From Thermofilaceae archaeon (GTDB lineage Archaea; Thermoproteota; Thermoprotei; Thermofilales; B69-G16), in assembly GCA_027017165.1 (NCBI GenBank), contig JALURF010000195.1, positions 1 through 7,601 on the forward strand: 7,601 nucleotides of DNA, given 5' to 3'. The position numbers and the translations under genes are program-made. Below are positions 5,638-7,601 of this stretch, in pieces. Positions within the stretch are counted from its first letter, which is position 1. Each line of letters begins with the position of its first letter. The notes beneath the pieces are model-generated. The model was not told where the DNA came from. It did not search any database and saw only the letters and a list, made by a program, of their open reading frames with translations.

Positions 5638-6243
5638 ATGCAGGAAATCATTGATAAAATTATTGAATACCTAGAGGAGAAGGATAGGGTTAGGGAAGAA
5701 CTGATAAAAACTTCGCGCGAGATAATAAGATGTTGTAGAGACGTAGTAAATAGGATTCATCGAAGAGAATTAGAAAACTTGGATGATGTTTTCCTAAACC
5801 TTAAATCGCTCGTTGAGAAGTTGCGGGTAAAGTGTAGGACTTTTCCAGATATGTATCACGGTGGTATAGTTCAGGAAGCTCTCATGGAATACTACGAAGC
5901 CTTGCTCTTATACAAATACATCAAAACGGGAAAACTGGAGATCGCGGCAGATCTGCCTAGGGAAGATTATGTGGCTTTCTTACTGGGGCTGGCGGATGTG
6001 GCCGGAGAGTTTAGAAGAGAGCTCGTCCAATCTCTACTAGAGGACGATATCGAAAAAGCCGAAGAATTCTACTTTCGTATAGAGGAGATATACAGCGAAC
6101 TATCCCGTTTCTCCTTTCCGGACGCTCTAACACCGGGATTGCGGAGAAAGGTGGATAGGATTAGGTATATCCTAGAGTCGTCTCAAAACGATATACTCTA
6201 CGCCAGGAAAACTCGAGAACTTTTAAAAGCGTTAAACAAGTGA
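5638..6243 (+). CDS. Translin/TRAX family protein, putative ribonuclease
   Basis: The 201-residue, almost all-helical protein matches the translin/TRAX fold. In eukaryotes translin and TRAX form the C3PO RNase, and an archaeal TRAX-like homologue is known to degrade RNA as an oligomer. Family marks seen here are the QEALMEYYEA helix (79-88) with E80, E84 and E87; ADLPREDYVAFLLGLADVAGEFRR (104-127), equivalent to the DYLLGxADxxGE signature of TRAX; DDI (136-138), matching the acidic catalytic position of TRAX; and TPGLRRKVD near 165-173. The acidic residues suggest a catalytically competent TRAX-type rather than translin-type subunit; this is inference. No second paralogue is in the window, so a homo-oligomer is likely. 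The ATG at 5638 is about 27 bp after the TATA-like element, suggesting a leaderless mRNA. It is followed 7 nt later by endonuclease V, an evident two-gene operon. Confidence 0.85.
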   Translation: MQEIIDKIIEYLEEKDRVREELIKTSREIIRCCRDVVNRIHRRELENLDDVFLNLKSLVEKLRVKCRTFPDMYHGGIVQEALMEYYEALLLYKYIKTGKLEIAADLPREDYVAFLLGLADVAGEFRRELVQSLLEDDIEKAEEFYFRIEEIYSELSRFSFPDALTPGLRRKVDRIRYILESSQNDILYARKTRELLKALNK

Positions 6244-6244
6244 T
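6240..6244 (+). promoter_or_regulatory. Ribosome binding site of nfi, overlapping the translin-type stop codon
   Basis: GTGAT spans the TGA stop (6241-6243) of the upstream gene and lies 6 nt before the ATG at 6251. The GTG at 6248 would leave only 3 nt, so the ATG is preferred. The overlap suggests translational coupling. Confidence 0.5.
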
Positions 6245-6250
6245 ATAGTG

Positions 6251-6931
6251 ATGGAGCTTCCCACCGCTTTCTCCGTAAAGAAGGCTAGATACGCCCAGAA
6301 GAGAATTTTTGAGCGCATAATTAGGCACGATGTCCTCCCCGAGAGGATAGAGAAAATAGCCGGAGTGGACGTAGCGTATAGAGGAGGAGTAGGCGTAGGC
6401 TCGGCGGTAGTAGTCAAAATGCCCGAATTCAAAGTTGTCGACAGCGCAACAGTTGTAGTAAATGCCCGTTTTCCCTATATTCCGACGCTGCTGGCTTTTA
6501 GAGAAGTCTACCCGGCTTATGCGGCTCTGAAAAAGCTGAAGACGAGTTTCGACATTCTCATGGTCGACGGCAACGGCCTCTTACATCCCTACAGGGCGGG
6601 TTTCGCATGTCATCTAGGCTTGGTCGTGGATAAGCCTTCAATAGGGATAGCTAAAAAACTGCTTTGTGGGTATGTGGGGGAGTGGAGGGGGAAGTGGGCG
6701 CCAGTACTGGATAACGGCGAAACTATAGGGGCAGCTGTTAAAACTTCTCAAAGAGCTAAGCCGATATACGTCAGTATTGGTCATAAAATATCGCTGAGAA
6801 CCGCTATACGCATTGTCTTATGGTCGACTAGAAAAGGCGTTAAACTCCCCGAGCCAATACGGCAGGCTCACATATGCGCTACTCAACGGGTTAAAACATT
6901 AAAAAGTTCTAACACCCTTTTGATTATCTGA
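6251..6931 (+). CDS. nfi: Endonuclease V (deoxyinosine/inosine-specific)
   Basis: It cleaves the second phosphodiester bond 3' to deoxyinosine (and in many species inosine in RNA), starting repair of deaminated adenine. Numbered from the ATG at 6251 (226 residues), the catalytic set of the bacterial and archaeal family is complete: D40 (GVDVAY), E85 (LAFRE), D106 and H112 (VDGNGLLHP), K135 (GIAKK) and H207 (QAHIC). The strand-separating wedge PYIP is at 75-78. Further conserved stretches are KPIYVSIGH (170-178) and LPEPIRQAH (199-207). The length matches the family. The usual Gly after FRE is Val here, a minor variation. It follows the translin-type gene by 7 nt on the same strand. Its last 49 bp overlap the convergent nucleotidyltransferase gene, and the final residues after TQRVK are a short, poorly conserved tail. 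Confidence 0.95.
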   Translation: MELPTAFSVKKARYAQKRIFERIIRHDVLPERIEKIAGVDVAYRGGVGVGSAVVVKMPEFKVVDSATVVVNARFPYIPTLLAFREVYPAYAALKKLKTSFDILMVDGNGLLHPYRAGFACHLGLVVDKPSIGIAKKLLCGYVGEWRGKWAPVLDNGETIGAAVKTSQRAKPIYVSIGHKISLRTAIRIVLWSTRKGVKLPEPIRQAHICATQRVKTLKSSNTLLII

Positions 6932-7581
6932 GAGGAGGAAGTCAACGGGAAATTTTTAACTCTATTAGCCACTTTCTCGACTTTAACCCCGTATTTCCCA
7001 GCTTCCTTTCTTACGATGCTGGCTATGTTCTCCTGATCCGGCCCAAGCACGATAATATCCGGCTTATACTTCTCTATCACCTTGCCCACACTAAATTCTC
7101 TCTCGCCCAGATAGGCTTCATCGACATACCTAATGCTCTTTATCATTGCCAACCGCTGTTTTTCGGGAATCACCGGAGGCCTACCTTTCATTTTTTCGAC
7201 GTTTTCATCGCGCGCGACTACTACTATAAGCCTACCCTTCTCCCTGGCTTTCTGTAAGAGAAACACATGCCCAGGGTGTAGTATATCGAAAACTCCTCCA
7301 ACTAGCACTCTTCTCTCTCTAGGTGCTTCTTTAGGCCATTCAAAATCCAAAATGCCGAGAAAGCGGAGAGCATCTAATAAACCCTCGCTATACGCTATAC
7401 AAGCCAGACTAGTGAAGACGTCGTTTCTCTCATCTAGATAGTACTGAGCATCTTGACAGTATTTCTCAGCCAAATCCACTATATAGGATACTTTTTCATC
7501 CACTCCTTCTAGAGGGCGTATATTGGAAAGAACGGCTCTCACGTTCCGAATATATTTCCTCACTTTATCTTTTTCATCCAT
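6883..7581 (-). CDS. DUF357 - cytidylyltransferase fusion (RibL-like FAD synthase candidate)
   Basis: The 232-residue protein has two parts. Residues about 1-80 are an all-helical DUF357-like domain (QDAQYYLDERN, then SLACIAYSEGLLDALRFLGIL at about 58-78). Residues 90-232 form a nucleotidyltransferase: GGVFDILHPGH (95-105) with the HxGH signature, ARDENVEKMKGRPP (123-136), IPEKQRLAMI (138-147), LGPDQ (179-183) and a C-terminal SSS (215-217) in the place of the ISSTxI-type motif. This resembles archaeal RibL, which transfers AMP to FMN to make FAD. Another cytidylyl- or adenylyltransferase substrate is possible. No cysteine occurs in the catalytic domain; the only two are C42 and C61 in the N-terminal part. 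The ATG at 7581 is the first start after an in-frame stop and has GGGAGATGAT as ribosome binding site. The 3' end overlaps nfi by 49 bp in convergent orientation. Confidence 0.87.
   Translation of the reverse strand: MDEKDKVRKYIRNVRAVLSNIRPLEGVDEKVSYIVDLAEKYCQDAQYYLDERNDVFTSLACIAYSEGLLDALRFLGILDFEWPKEAPRERRVLVGGVFDILHPGHVFLLQKAREKGRLIVVVARDENVEKMKGRPPVIPEKQRLAMIKSIRYVDEAYLGEREFSVGKVIEKYKPDIIVLGPDQENIASIVRKEAGKYGVKVEKVANRVKNFPLTSSSQIIKRVLELFNVLTR
6953..6957 (+). terminator. Possible oligo-T terminator after nfi
   Basis: A run of five T lies 22 nt after the nfi stop codon, inside the convergent gene. No hairpin is seen. It is a weak candidate, offered because no intergenic space exists for another terminator. 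Confidence 0.2.
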
Positions 7582-7601
7582 TTCTCGATCATCTCCCTAT
7601 C
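7560..7601 (-). CDS. Possible C-terminal end of an upstream gene
   Basis: On the minus strand a frame is open from the right edge for 13 codons (ending WMKKIK) to a TGA at 7560-7562, overlapping the start of the nucleotidyltransferase gene by 22 nt. Overlaps of this kind are common in such compact operons, but 13 residues are too few to identify a protein, and the frame could be chance. Confidence 0.25.
   Translation of the reverse strand, partial: DREMIEKWMKKIK
7588..7597 (-). promoter_or_regulatory. Ribosome binding site of the DUF357-nucleotidyltransferase gene
   Basis: GGGAGATGAT on the minus strand closely follows the GGAGGTGAT consensus and ends 6 nt before the ATG at 7581. It supports that start. 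Confidence 0.6.

Noticed and set aside
7133..7441. 102-codon + strand frame inside the nucleotidyltransferase gene
   Set aside because: It is antisense to a gene with clear HPGH and DUF357 features. It has no motif and no upstream signals.
1..7601. CRISPR arrays, tRNA or rRNA genes, insertion sequences, attachment sites
   Set aside because: No regularly spaced direct repeats, tRNA arm patterns, rRNA stretches, transposase motifs or terminal inverted repeats were seen on reading both strands. Almost all of the window is coding.

Overview
The window looks like chromosomal DNA of a thermophilic archaeon, probably of the TACK (crenarchaeal-type) group. The evidence is a type II (archaeal/eukaryotic) methionine aminopeptidase, a geranylgeranyl reductase of archaeal lipid synthesis, a single-domain KaiC-family ATPase, a translin/TRAX homologue, a DUF357-nucleotidyltransferase fusion and an archaeal dCTP deaminase. 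TATA-like boxes lie about 25-28 bp before likely transcript starts, and proteins are rich in Glu, Lys and Arg. The exact lineage cannot be fixed from this sequence alone. Genes are packed tightly, with no mobile element, CRISPR array, tRNA or rRNA visible.

Layout, left to right. (1) 1-426 (-): N-terminal part of a membrane-anchored SPFH/band 7 protein, cut by the window edge, with its own TATA box inside a near-palindrome. (2) 507-2994 (-): a compact four-gene operon transcribed as KaiC-like ATPase, HTH/coiled-coil protein, dCTP deaminase, endonuclease III, with gaps of 0, 13 and 6 nt. (3) 2995-3148: divergent promoter region. (4) 3149-3466 (+): unrecognised Cys-rich small protein that directly abuts, stop to stop, the geranylgeranyl reductase gene. 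(5) 3467-5592 (-): geranylgeranyl reductase with methionine aminopeptidase upstream, probably co-transcribed. (6) 5593-5637: very short divergent promoter. (7) 5638-6931 (+): translin/TRAX-type protein and endonuclease V, with the ribosome binding site of the second built over the stop codon of the first. (8) 6883-7581 (-): DUF357-nucleotidyltransferase fusion (RibL-like), whose 3' end overlaps endonuclease V by 49 bp. A possible tail of one more gene lies at the right edge.

Functional themes. Three genes deal with damaged or deaminated bases and the nucleotide pool: dcd (dCTP to dUTP/dUMP), nth (oxidised pyrimidines) and nfi (deoxyinosine or inosine). Two of them share an operon with a KaiC-family ATPase and its abutting HTH partner. 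The translin/TRAX-endonuclease V pair joins a putative RNase to an inosine-specific nuclease. The remaining genes (map, the reductase and the RibL-like protein) are housekeeping. The observations most worth following up are the KaiC/HTH/dcd/nth operon, the TRAX/EndoV pair and the Cys-rich protein.
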